From: Rapana venosa
Lineage: Eukaryota; Mollusca; Gastropoda; Neogastropoda; Muricidae
Assembly (NCBI GenBank): GCA_028751875.1
Contig: CM054141.1
Coordinates: 74,847,575-74,911,574 of the forward strand
DNA length: 64,000 nt
Direction of reading: 5' to 3'
The position numbers and the translations under genes were made by a program. Shown one piece after another: positions 11,271 through 21,499 of this stretch (its first letter is position 1; each line of letters begins with the position of its first letter). The notes beneath the pieces were generated by a model. It saw nothing but the letters and a program-made list of their open reading frames with translations, had not been told where the DNA came from and made no database searches.

Positions 11271-11520
11271 TCTCTCTCTACAGTGACAATCTGTCCTCAG
11301 ATCACACAGCTGACAGTTTACACCACATAACTTACAGCTTACAGCTGTCTCAACAAAAATGTGTCCTCTCATCACCAAAGCTGACCACTCACATCTGTCT
11401 CTACAATAACTGTTCCAGTCACACAGCTGACCACTCACATCTGTCTCTACAATAACTGTCTTTCAGTCACACAGCTGACCACTCACACCTGTCTCTACAA
11501 TAACTGTCTGTCTTCCAGTT
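11271..11520 (+). repeat. Related degenerate minisatellite
   Basis: Roughly 48-55-base units with CACACAGCTGACCACTCACA and CTGTCTCTACAATAACTGTC blocks. It continues from the previous array with diverged units. Confidence 0.8.
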
Positions 11521-11639
11521 TCAAATGGAGACGAGGGGCGGCGGTCCTGCTCCAGCTTGTTGTTGTTGCTGTTATTCCTCTTTCCTGTGAAAGGGGTCTG
11601 TCCACACCTTCATGCCTGTCAACACAAAGATGCCATACT

Positions 11640-11805
11640 GCACTATCAGCACACAACACAACACAACACACAAACAACACAACACACAAAACACCACAAC
11701 ACACAAAACACCACAACACACAAAACACCACAACACACAAAACAACACAACACACAAAACAACACAACACACAAAAACAACACAACACACAAAACACTGC
11801 AGCCA
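11640..11805 (+). repeat. AC-rich microsatellite (ACACAAAACACCACA)
   Basis: About 15-base units with almost no G or T. Mirror at 32,090-32,235. Confidence 0.9.
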
Positions 11806-11907
11806 CTGTCTATCCTGAGAAAACATAGCAGGGATTACAGTCACTTTTCACAGGAAAAACTCCATATTACCAGGCAGCCAATGTCTCAATGGTTGAGACG
11901 ACATTTT

Positions 11908-11998
11908 ATAAATATATATATATATATATGTGTGAGTGTGAGTGTGTGTGTGTGTGTGTGTATGTGTGTGTGTGTGTGTGAGTGAGTGTGTGTGTGTG

Positions 11999-12057
<59 letters not shown>

Positions 12058-12088
12058 TGTTGTGAGTGTGTGTGTGTGTGTGCGTGAA
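11908..12088 (+). repeat. (TA)n followed by long (TG)n microsatellite
   Basis: A TA run at about 11,912-11,928 is followed by TG repeats with interruptions to about 12,088. Mirror (CA)n at 31,805-31,970. The frames through it encode Cys-Val or Thr-His and are not genes. Confidence 0.95.
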
Positions 12089-12880
12089 TGTTTTCCCTTC
12101 ACCTACTTTTGTTTTGAACTCTCCCAGGATTACGCAGATTTCCCTGCCAGGTTGGTATTTTGTCTTTGGCTGCCTGTAGGTCATTATGGAATAGTTCTAT
12201 GTCCTCCTGTGAGCTGTTTGAAGTTGAAGCACATACCTGAATAATGTTGATGGGGACTGGCTTTGTATCAAGTTTGATCATGAGCATTCTGTGAGCTGAC
12301 AGGTGCCTATCTAATATGATAGCAACACCATGTGACCCTCATTTTGAGTTTCCACTGAAAAAATGGTGCAGTCTCTCTTTTGAATTTGCCTTCTTTGCTC
12401 CATCTGGTTTCACACAAGCCAAGAATGCTTACCTTCAGGCCTTGTTGTTCATTTAGGAATATATTTAACTTTGCTAGATCAATATGGCTTTCACCTTGCC
12501 TGGTCTGCATGTTCCATGTTCCCAATGATACTTTGTTAAATTGTTTTAGTTTCATTTTCCTACTTCTCTTTATCTTTGAGGTCGTTTTGCAGCTCTTTCT
12601 ATTAAAGTTGTTTTCTAAGGAGTCTGACAGCTTCCACCACTGAATAATTCTGTAAGTACTGTCACCATGGCTGTCTTCTCCAGTCAAGGATCCCCCCCCC
12701 CACACACACATCCTGGGGGTCTCAGTGGGAGCGGTCCTATGGCTCTTCCCAACTTCCCTGCACACTGTTTATAAGACTTTTTGGCACAGAGATTCATAAT
12801 CATCAGTGGTTTGCCACTGCCTTCCAATAATAGACCTCTCCTGTCACTGTTACTAGAGGTCCTGATTTCAGTGAAAAAAC
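12088..12880 (-). mobile_element. RTE-like LINE 5' part with endonuclease fragment
   Basis: On the minus strand, a 5' leader containing GGCAGTGGCAAACCACTG (near 12,810-12,830) is followed by an APE-type endonuclease. LGTWNMQTRQG begins near 12,530 and ILGLCETRW near 12,420. A later block ending ICVILGEFKTKVGEG (near 12,100) corresponds to the GDFNAKVG motif of RTE endonucleases with two replacements. The domain would nick target DNA. Frameshifts near 12,290 and 12,160 break it, and the copy stops at the (TG)n tract. It lies 3' of the RTE-B fragment in the same orientation. Mirror at 31,020-31,800. Confidence 0.75.
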
Positions 12881-12984
12881 GCAAATTTAACCCCTTAACT
12901 GCCCAGTGCAAGTGCACCCCATATGCCTGGGAATAAAATTCTTATGTACCACTGCTATGTTCATATCCCTCTTACTCAGAAACT

Positions 12985-14450
12985 ATCTATCTATCTGTCC
13001 CGTAGTCTGACGACCGTGGGGGCACCCTCAAAGACTCAACAACCAGTTCCCTCCATTCCTCTCTCTGTTCTGCCTTTCTCAGGGTTTTGTTGAGTTCTAG
13101 GCCTGTCCATTCGCTGATGTTATCCTCCCAGCTCTTCCTTGGTCTGCCTCTTCTTCTTCCTCCTTGGACAGTGCCTTGTAAAACTGTCTTTGCAAGTCCT
13201 TTGGATCTTGTGACATGCCCATACCATTTAAGTTTACGCTTTTTCACGGTCGTTAGAAGGTTCTCATAGTGTCCAATGGTTTGCTGGATTCTGTTATGCA
13301 CGCTTTCGTTGCTTATGTGGTCTTTGTAGGAGATGCCAAGGAGTCTCCGAAAGCATCTCATCTCCACCGCCTGTACTCTTCTCTCCAAATCTGCAGTCAG
13401 GGTCCATGATTCACAGGCATACAGAAATATGGATATGACAAGGGAGCGCATTAGTTTGATCTTGGAGATAAGTGAGATATTTTTATCTCTGCAGATGGTG
13501 TTTAGTTTCGACAAAGCTGTTATTGTCTGTGCAGTCCTGCATACTACTTCTGGCTTGGATCCCTGGTCTGATACAATGGCTCCCAGGTACTTGAAGCTTT
13601 GAACCGTTTCCAGCTTCTGGTCATTAACCCTGATATCAGTGCTAATGCCGTTGGTGTTATTAGTCATCAGTTTGGTCTTCTCTGCACTGATTTCCATGCC
13701 GTATGTTTGGAGGCCTTATTCAGGTGTTCTGTTAGGCTGGCAAGCTCTTTTTCTGATCCTGCCATTCCATCAATATCATCTGCGAAGTGGAGGTTTGTGA
13801 TCGTTCTGCCACCAATGCTGACTGATCCTTCATGATGTTCCAGTGCATCAGCCATGATTCTCTCAAGGAAGATGTTGAAAAGAGTGGGTGAGAGTAGACA
13901 GCCCTGCCTTACTCCAACTGTTGTTCGAAACCATTCTCCAATGTTGTTGTAGTACACTGCACTGGTGGCCTCGCTGTACAGCTGTTTGATGACTCTGATC
14001 AGGTTTGCATTGATGCTGTACAAATTCATGGTTGCCCACAAAGCTGCATGCCACACCTTGTCAAATGCCTTCTTAAAATCGATAAATACGTGGTAAAGGT
14101 CTTGTTGATGTTGAAGGTACCGCTCACATAGTATTCTGAGGTTGAATATCTGTTCTGTTGTGCTGCGCCCTGCTCTGAAACCTGCTTGTTCCTCAGCAAT
14201 GATGGTCTCTGCTTGTGGCTTCAGTCTATTCAATATTATCTGCAGCATGACCTTGCTTGGGTGGCATATGAGGCTGATTGTGCGGTAATTATGGCATTGT
14301 TGTAGATTTCCTTTCTTGGGGAGGGTGATGATGAGTGACTGTGTCCATGGTGTTGGCCATTTTCCTGTCTGCCAGATCTTGTTGCAGATTCTTAGCTTGA
14401 ACCAACTCAGCTGAAATGTTGTCAGCCCCTGCTGACTTCCCCTTTTTCAG
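12985..14450 (-). mobile_element. RTE-type LINE family B, 5'-truncated, RT and C-terminus
   Basis: Two frames separated by a one-base frameshift cover most of the RT. The first, 14,248-13,667, has EQAGFRAGRST, FIDFKKAFDKVWH, GVRQGCLLSPTLFN and the catalytic FADD (13,775-13,786). The second, 13,697-12,987, has the thumb and the C-terminal LKWYGHVTRSKGLAKT and RRRGRPRKSWEDN region. It ends at TDR just before a GATA repeat (TATCTATCTATC on the plus strand), a typical RTE 3' end. A broken upstream part reaches about 14,450. The endonuclease is absent. The protein is clearly different from family A, sharing only the motifs. Both palindrome arms carry the same central frameshift, so that mutation predates the copy. 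Confidence 0.9.
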
Positions 14451-14686
14451 CTATCTGACTGCTGTTTCCACAGAAACTACTACATGAATATTCCTGATAG
14501 TCTACCCAATGACAGTATATATGTATCGTAGATTACTTCGAAGCAAGCTCAAATTAGTTAGCATGATATTTCACAGCAAAAATATATTCAAAATGTAAAA
14601 AATCGACCAAAAATACGATTTCTTCATCACCACTGTCATTCTGAGTACCCCCATCTCAATAATGTCAAACATAAGTCTAGGCCAAA

Positions 14687-15085
14687 TCTCATTCTTTGTT
14701 TTTTAAATACACAATCTCCTGAATCAGCGATTGTTTTCATCACTGTTAGGTAAATCTACAGTTTTATTTGTGTAAAGTTATTGATGCCTTCAACAAGAAG
14801 TGTCAGCCATTTTGAACAAGAACTTCCCAAGCAGTCATGCATAAAAACACAAAATACGAGCTAAAAAACGATCGTTTTTGCCATGTTTTTTGCAGCTGGA
14901 TGTTGCCAAGCAACAGGAGAGTTAACTCCATTAATTTTGGAGTTCTTTCCCTTTAACTGTAGTCAAGGAAGCAGGCTTGTTTACTTCCGTTCGACACCCC
15001 AGAAATTTTCCGGGTTGTAGGTGTATAGGGTGCACGTTTAGCCTTGGAAAATTTCCGGGGTAAGGCAGTCTAGTGGTTAAGTGGT
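14687..15085 (+). repeat. 400-bp dispersed repeat with 3' hairpin, copy 1
   Basis: Closely matches 17,240-17,655 and, inverted, 28,815-29,215. It contains the self-complementary AACGATCGTT core and ends with a long inverted repeat: GAAATTTTCCGGG near 15,001-15,015 pairs with GGAAAATTTCCGGGG near 15,045-15,060. GTCTAG follows within about 10-15 bases. There is no coding content. A hairpin near a CTAG end resembles a Helitron 3' end, but a MITE or another unclassified element is equally possible. Confidence 0.7.
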
Positions 15086-15300
15086 ATGGGCATGCCACAC
15101 AAACATCTGGACTGGCCAAGACTGTCCTATATAGGGAACAGTACAAGGAGGGAGACAAAGAGGCAGACAGAGAAAATGATGGGAAGACAACATCAGAGAG
15201 TAGAGTGGCTGTGAGTGGAACGAATTGGTATGGAAAGCAGAGGAGTGGAGGAAGCTGGTAGCAAAATCTTCAATGGTGCCCTCACGGTCCATGTGACTGC
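15073..15300 (+). mobile_element. RTE LINE C-terminal fragment
   Basis: The frame starts VKWYGHATQTSGLAKTVLYR and ends in a segment equivalent to AEEWRKLVAKSSMVPSRS. This is the typical RTE C-terminus, recognisable by comparison with family B (KWYGHVTRSKGLAKTVLQG). One frameshift is present near 15,210; the mirror copy (28,595-28,819, minus) keeps the frame through there. Only the last about 75 residues remain. Confidence 0.8.
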
Positions 15301-15488
15301 GGGATAGGTGAAGGAGGGTGAAGGAGTTGGTGTTACAGGTGGCACCACATGGAGGTGGGAGGAGGACTTGAAGTCTACAATGCCAAAGCAGGCTGGCCCC
15401 CATTTACCACATGACGTCAACACAATCAAAATAACAACACTCAGTAAAGTAGCAAGACCAGAGAGCTATTACATCAAATCTGCTGGTG

Positions 15489-15630
15489 CACAAAGCACAG
15501 CACTCATTCTTGATGAGATGATGAAGTGAAAATCTTTTGTACTGCCAGATCTAAACTCACCGGTGGGGATACCGGGGGAGGGGGGGCTGTCAGTGTAAAC
15601 AGCATATCCACCTTCTGAAAATTCTGTGTC
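15489..15630. other. Start of single-copy spacer
   Basis: The inverted match ends at 15,488. What follows has no counterpart elsewhere in the window until the family A RTE at 17,983 and the hairpin repeat at 17,240. Confidence 0.6.
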
Positions 15631-17239
15631 AGGAATTCCCTCTTTTCTATCCCTCTCTTTGTTTCTGTTAAGAAGACATCTGAATGGTTTGATAGAGATT
15701 GTAGCGAGGCAAAAAAGACAGTCAGACGTACTTTAAGGCATTTTAGAAGGACCAGACAAGAAAAAGAAGTAACTATGTGCAAGCAAGAAAAATGTAAAAA
15801 AAAGTTACTCAAGACAAAAAGACAAGAATTCAGGAAACTAAAGGCAGAAAGCTTAGTTAATAATATTGCTGGTTCTCCAAATTTTTGGAGTTAAAAAATA
15901 TGGGATGTGGCACTAGAACCAATATCAAGAATAGTATTGAAACAGCTGATTGGGTAAACCATTTTAAATTTGCCTTTCAAAGTAACAGAAGTACCAGCTA
16001 TAAACACTGTCACAGGTGATACAGACTTATTAGAGCAGGCAGACCATGAACTTAACCAAAACATTTCAGAAGAAAGCTGAAAAGAGCAATAGATAAACTA
16101 AAATGTGGTAAGGCAAGTGGACTGGAGGGCATAATTGCTGAAATGCTGAAGAATGGAGGCCAAGAGGTACACTGTTTTCTCATAAAACAATTCATTTCTA
16201 TTTTTGACAAAGGTATCTATCCACAAGTCTGGGCAAAAGCTATCATAGTTCCAATTTTTTAGGTTGATCCCAAAAACGTGGACAATTATAGGGTAATCTC
16301 ATTGTTGAGTATCCTACCAAAGTGTTTCACATCAATATTAAACATAGGTTGTATTCTTGGCTAGAAAATAATCAAATTATATCCGGAAATCAGGCAGGCT
16401 TCAGGAAAAAAATACTGCAATGTTGATCAGATCTTTAATTTGCAATTGTCCAGAAGTACACGAACAAGAAAGGTCGAAAGTTATGTGTTGCATTTATAGA
16501 TTTTAAAAAAGCATTTGATTCTGTCAACATGATTTATTTATTGAATGCATCAAACGTCAGGGAGTAAAGGGAAAGTTTCTTAGAGCAATGTCAGCTATGT
16601 ATCAAACATTACTTTCATGTATACGAGCAAACTGTGAACTGTCTGAATTTTTTGAATGCCCAATTGGAGTGAGACAATGAGGTGTGTTAAGCCCTACTCT
16701 GTTTTCTCTATTAACTATTTATCTGCGACTATGGCTAAAAAAGGTAAACATGGAATAAAACTAGGACCAGACATTATGGAAATCTTTATTTTACTTTTTG
16801 CAGATGACGTGGCTCTCATTTCAACAACTCCTGGAGGATTACAAAACCAACTGAATGTATTGAAATCTTGTGATGATTTGCATTTAAATGTTAATTCTGA
16901 TAAAAGCAAAATAATGGTCTTTAGAAAAGGAGGTTTTCTTGGGAAATAAAGAACAGTGGGTTTATGATAATTGAAAATTAGAAGTGGTAAACAAATATTG
17001 CTATTTAGGGTTTAATTTTACGACAAAACTTAGTGCTAAGCTGGGCACAGATCACCTCGTGACGAAGGGAAAGAAAGCTGTTGTAGAACTAAATAGGGTT
17101 GTCCATAAATACAAAGAAATTAATGCAGAAGCATTTTTCAAGATCTTTGACATAAAAATACAGCCAATCTTACTATACTCATTAGAGATATGGGGTTACA
17201 TAAATTGGAACATATAGAGAAAGTACACATGCTTGCTTG
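15630..17239 (+). mobile_element. Decayed non-LTR retrotransposon RT
   Basis: A linker region rich in K and R (15,660-15,850) leads into RT motifs: AIDKLKCGKASGLEGI-like residues at about 16,090, FIDFKKAFDSVN at about 16,495, IGVRQ-stop-GVLSPTLFS at about 16,665-16,705, and LLFADDVALIST at 16,791-16,826. The thumb follows (VNKYCYLGFNFTTKL, 16,984 on). FADD is intact, but stops and frameshifts interrupt the protein at least five times. The coding match continues to HMLACK near 17,239, where the hairpin repeat begins, so the 3' end is lost there. The clade is unclear: neither RTE family A nor B, perhaps jockey- or I-like. Confidence 0.8.
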
Positions 17240-17655
17240 CAAATCTCATTCATTGTTTTTTAAATACACGATCTCCCGAATCATACGCGATCGTTTTCAT
17301 CAATGTTAGGTAAATCTAGAGTTTTATTTGCCACTTTTACAGCTGTGTAAAGTTATTTATGCCTTCAACAAGAAGTGTCAGCAATTTTGAACAAGAACTT
17401 CCCAAGCAGTCATGCATAAAAACACAAAATACGAGCGAAAAAACGACTGTTTTTGCCACAGTTTTTGCAGCTCGATGTTGCCCAGCAACAGGAGAGTGAC
17501 CTCCATTAATTTTGGAGTTGTTTCCCCTTAACTGTAGTCAAGGAAGCAGGCTTGTTTACTTCGGTTCGACACCCCGGAAATTTTCCGGGTTGTTGGCGTA
17601 TAGGGTGCACATTTAGCCCCGGAGAATTTCCGGGGTAAGGCAGTCTAGCGGTTAA
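17240..17655 (+). repeat. 400-bp dispersed repeat with 3' hairpin, copy 2
   Basis: Second copy of 14,687-15,085, starting exactly where the preceding LINE coding match stops. The hairpin arms ACCCCGGAAATTTTCC (about 17,570) and GAGAATTTCCGGGGTAA (about 17,622) are complementary apart from one position. Confidence 0.7.
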
Positions 17656-17839
17656 TGGCAGTGCAATGCATTCCATGAAGAAGAAGATCTAATCTAAACT
17701 TGCCCTTTGTTTCTGACGCTGTTGCTCTCTTTAGCTCACTATTATCTGAATCAGTTCTCCAGACTTTCACGATGTTCGCCATCTTGTTTTCACTGTGAAA
17801 TGCAACGGTGGTGAACAGAAAACAGTGGTTGGTCAGAAC

Positions 17840-17915
17840 TGAAGCCATTGGCCAATCAGAAACATTGTACCCAAAACTGGTACTTAGTTGTATATTCTAA
17901 CCGTAGAAGTGAAAA
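17840..17915 (+). repeat. Short dispersed repeat with ATTGGCCAATC
   Basis: GAAGCCATTGGCCAATCAGA through TCTAACCGTAGAAG at 17,843-17,912 recurs with a few changes at 21,426-21,500, so it flanks the RTE insertion on both sides. The reverse-complement-symmetrical ATTGGCCAAT includes a CCAAT motif. Its role is unknown. Confidence 0.6.
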
Positions 17916-17929
17916 CAGTGGTTGGTCAG

Positions 17930-17982
17930 AACTGAATAATAATAACAATACATGGAATTTATATAGCACTGAATCTTGTCAA
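17930..17982 (+). repeat. Target repeat split by the RTE insertion (left part)
   Basis: AATAATAAT...GGAATTTATATAGCACTGAAT matches the inverted form of the SINE-tail module. Its other half (ACAAACAAATTGAAGCGCTT) resumes at 21,231 after the RTE. The LINE therefore landed inside an older copy of this module. Confidence 0.8.
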
Positions 17983-18150
17983 GGTGTCAGGTCAGTCAGA
18001 GAAGTTCTCTGTTACTGCTACTGGTATCCATGTAACCCAGTACAACCTGTCGCATGTGGGGGAGGAAACCCCAATAGAAAAAAAAAACATATGGAGACTT
18101 GGAGAGGAGATTGGCGCCACCAAGGAATATCCTAAGCCCACAGAAAAGAC

Positions 18151-18930
18151 ATGAGAGACAAATACAAAGCCAATATGATACCGGATCAGTCGAGGCCCGG
18201 GTTACCAACGGCCGCGCTTTCCATTGATCAAAACCAGGGTGGAAGTGACAAGTCAGCTACTGGAGTTAAAACATTACTTAAGCTCCCTAGAGAACAGATC
18301 ACCATTGGAACATGGAACGTCCGTACACTCTACCAGTGCGGAAAAATCAAAGAACTAGAGTATGAGCTTAGCCGCTATAAATGGGACATTATTGGACTAG
18401 GAGAAGTGAGATGGACAGGATTTGGTGAGACAATGACTGAAGAAGGCAACAAGATCTGGTACAGTGGTCAAGAGAAACATCACCAACATGGAGTGGCATT
18501 TATTGTCAGAAAGGAAGTAGTGGGGTGCATTATTAGCTGTACACCGGCTTCCAGCAGGATTATCAGTATCTGGGTGTCGGCCAAGCCCAAGAACATCACC
18601 ATCATACAAATCTATGCACCATCATCTGACCATGCAGATGAAGAAGTAGAAGAATTTTATGAAGAACCTGAAGAGACCATTATGAAGATACCCAAGAAAG
18701 ACATCATCATCATTCAAGGGGATTTCAACGCCAAAGTAGGTCCTGACTCTTACAACCAATGGGCCGGAACAGTTGGTCAGTTTGGAACTGGAGAGACCAA
18801 TGACAGGGGACTACGTCTGCTGGAGTTTGCCTGCACCCACAGACTTACCATTGCCAATACCCTCTATCCCCACAACAGTCAAGGAGGACAACCTGGCATG
18901 CGCCAAACGGCAAGATCCATAACCAAATAG
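18151..18930 (+). pseudogene. Endonuclease part of the RTE family A protein
   Basis: A 259-codon frame, open from the first ATG after the 5' leader. The APE-type fold is indicated by TWNVRTL (start of the first strand), EVRWTG (metal-binding Glu region), YAPSSDH and DFNAKVG, in the usual order and spacing. The final HNQIDFIL and SDHNLVL motifs, with the catalytic Asp and His near the end of the domain, lie beyond the frameshift in another frame at about 18,915-19,035. The frame is therefore broken inside the domain and the product would be inactive. The ORF ends with unrelated residues after GMRQTA. Confidence 0.85.
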
Positions 18931-19439
18931 ATTTCATCTTAACACCATGGCACTTCAGATCCAGCATCAACAGAGCCAGAACAAGAACCTACCCTGGAGC
19001 TGACATAGGCAGCGACCACAACCTTGTGCTGCTGGTATTCAATATGAAGCTGAAGAAAAATAAACAGCCTGCAAACCCACGTATCAAATTTGACGTGGAC
19101 AAACTGAAAGATCCAGATGTCGAGGAGATCTTCCAAGCTAAGCTTGGCAGACGTTTTGCGGCACTAACCCTCCTGGACAATGACATCAATGACCTCACCA
19201 ACAACTTTAATGAGGCAGTCCGAGAAACAGCAGAAGAGGTACTCGGTCTCAAGAGGAATAAACACCAGCCATGGACTACCAATGACATCTTGGACCTCTG
19301 CCATACAAGAAGAGCACTGAAACCAACCAGGTCTTCCAACCCTAAAGAATACCGGGAGGCCAACGATCTTGTGAAGCAGTCAATGTTAAAGGCCTGAGAG
19401 AAGTGGATCAGTGATCAATGTGATGAGATCGAAAAAAGC

Positions 19440-20892
19440 ATGAAAGTGGGCAACAGTAAAAAGGCATACGACACCCTGAAGAAACTCACAAAACCACTTC
19501 AAACCAAATCATCAGTCATTGAAGACAGCTCTGGAAACCTCCTCACAGAAAGCTCAGCTGCATTGAACAGGTGGTCTGAGTATTGTCAAGAACTATACAA
19601 CTACCCAATCCAACCTGACAAGAGCATAATAGAAGAGGAAGCAGCAACATCAAGAGTACCCTCACCATTACCTATACTGAGGGAAGAAGTGGAAGAAGCC
19701 ATCGGCAGCTTACCAGTAGGAAAGTCCCCAGGTGCAGACAACATACCAGCAGAGCTGCTCAAGCATGGTGGCGAAACAGTCATCACACACGTTACAGCTA
19801 TCTGTCAGAAGATTTGGGAGACAAAACAGTGGCCAATAGACTGGACACAATCACTCATCATACCCCTGCCCAAGAAGGGGAATTTACGCCAATGCCAAAA
19901 CTATAGAACAATCAGCCTCATCAGCCATGCCAGCAAGATCATGCTCAAAGTTATTTTGAATCGACTCAAGAAGGAGGCAGAAGAACACCTTGCAGAGAAA
20001 CAAACTGGGTTCAGGGCAGGCAGGAGCACAATCGAACAGATTTTTAACTGCCACATCCTGATGGAAAAACATCTTCAACATCAGAGAGACCTGTTCCACA
20101 ACTTCATTGACTTCAAGAGGGTTTTTGACAGAGTATGGCACAAAGGCTTGTGGCAGGTCCTCAGAATGTTTGGCATTGAAGAAGGACTAGTGCAAACCAT
20201 TCAAGCACTATACAACACCGCAAGCAGTGCAGTCCTTCTGAACAATCAGGTCGGAGACTACTTCAAAAACACAGTTGGGGTCCAACAAGGATGCCTGTTA
20301 TCTCTAGTCCTGTTTAATCTGTTCTTGGAAAACATTATGAGAGAAGACCCTCCATGACTTCCACTCTACCATCTCCATTGGCGGCAGACCCCTCAACAAC
20401 TTGCGGTTTGCCGATGACATTGACCTCATGGGCGGAAGTAACACAGAGCTGCAAGATCTTATGACCAGACTTGAGAACAGAGCTGGAGCATATGGGATGG
20501 AGGTGAGCTCGGAGAAAAGTAAAGTACTTGTGAACAGCATGAGCAACGCCACTGCTAAAATTTACATGAACGGCCAGCAACTGGAGGAGGTAGACGCTTT
20601 TAAATACCTTGGCGTTACACTCACAAAGGACGGGCGTTCGACGACAGAAATCAAAGTCAGAATAGCCATGGCAACATCTTCCATGACAAAACTCACCACC
20701 ATATGGAAAAGTAAAGAGATCAGTTTCCCAATCAAACTTAAGCTCTACAAAGCCCTAATTCAGACTATCCTGCTGTACGGAAGTGAAACCTGGACATTGA
20801 CTGCTGAAACAGCAAAGCGAATCCAGTCATTTGAAACAAAATGCCATAGAAAACTGCTGGGCAATTCCTGGAGAGAACGAAAGACCCAATGA
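19440..20892 (+). pseudogene. Reverse transcriptase part of the RTE family A protein
   Basis: Two frames (19,440-20,357 and 20,401-20,892) hold the RT finger, palm and thumb. The catalytic FADDID is in the second frame, split from QQGCLLS by a one-base insertion. The same region in the copy at 830-1,678 is uninterrupted, which shows that the ancestral frame was continuous. ATG 19,440 is an internal methionine and not a true start, because the upstream frame is continuous to 18,905 apart from the stop at 19,395. Confidence 0.85.
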
Positions 20893-21230
20893 ATTTGTCA
20901 AGAGCCAAATAACACGGCTGGCAGGTCCACAGGAACCCCTTCTCACCATCGTCAGGAAGAAAAAGATGACATGGTTCGGCCACATCACCTGCCACAACAC
21001 TCTGCCAAAAACAGTACTGCAGGGAACACTCGAAGGTGGCAGAAAAAGGGGAAGACAGAACAAGTCATGGATGGACAACATCAGAGAATGGACCAGGATG
21101 AATGACTCGGCACTACTGCGCAGAGCCGAGGACCGAGATGGATGGAGGAGGCTTACCACTGCATCATCTTTCGTGTCTCCTCCACGACCGCCAAGGTCAC
21201 GGGGCTGATGATGATGATGAATCTTGTCAA

Positions 21231-21260
21231 ACAAACAAATTGAAGCGCTTGAAATCAAAT
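21231..21260 (+). repeat. Target repeat, right part
   Basis: Continues the module interrupted at 17,982. Together the two halves restore the order seen at 36,303-36,375 and 41,692-41,760. Confidence 0.75.
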
Positions 21261-21499
21261 CATCCACATGCATGCAACTTTCCTCAAATAACATAATTAA
21301 GAGATTTCACGCTTAGGTGGTGATGAAGGAGATAAAGGATGCTGTTGAAAAGTAGGGACAGATATGAGGGGAAAGTCTCAGGTAGGACATAAGTGTGTTT
21401 TGAGGCTGGATTTGAAGGTATCAAATGAAGCCATTGGCCAATTAGAAACATTAAACCCAAACTGGTGCATAATTGTGTATTCTAACCCTAGAAGCACAG

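Larger units (their letters stand above)
1..15488 (+). repeat. Left arm of a large inverted repeat
   Basis: The reverse complement of this whole block is found at 28,407-43,735. Base 1 pairs with about 43,735 and base 15,488 with 28,407. Every element in this block has an inverted counterpart: family A RTE, 40-bp minisatellite, SINEs, copia remnant, 69-bp repeat and RTE family B. The paired coordinates sum to 43,736 at the outer end and 43,895 at the inner end, so the right arm is about 160 bases shorter. Left-arm reading frames are generally longer than their right-arm copies. Because the match runs to base 1, the arm probably continues outside the window. Confidence 0.95.
17983..21218 (+). 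mobile_element. Full-length RTE-type LINE family A, mutated, with 12-bp target-site duplication
   Basis: A 3.24-kb element bounded by the direct repeat GAATCTTGTCAA at 17,971-17,982 and 21,219-21,230. After a short leader, the frame from 18,151 encodes an APE-type endonuclease: IGTWNVRTLYQCG near 18,305, a GLGEVRW block near 18,390, and GDFNAKVG at 18,718-18,741. A frameshift near 18,900 and a stop codon at 19,395 separate it from the RT frame (19,440-20,357). The RT has GKSPGADNIPAEL, GFRAGRST and FDRVWH. The GVRQGC motif is changed to GVQQGC (about 20,278). A one-base insertion near 20,345 precedes FADDID (about 20,407), and further indels lie near 20,880. The element ends with GATGATGAT. 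RTE elements are about this long and encode one endonuclease-RT protein that nicks DNA and reverse-transcribes its own RNA. This copy is complete in layout but not functional as read. Confidence 0.92.

Noticed and set aside
14687..17655. LTR retrotransposon bounded by the two 400-bp direct repeats
   Set aside because: The interior is a non-LTR RT remnant plus an RTE fragment, there is no gag or integrase, and the repeats lack TG...CA ends.
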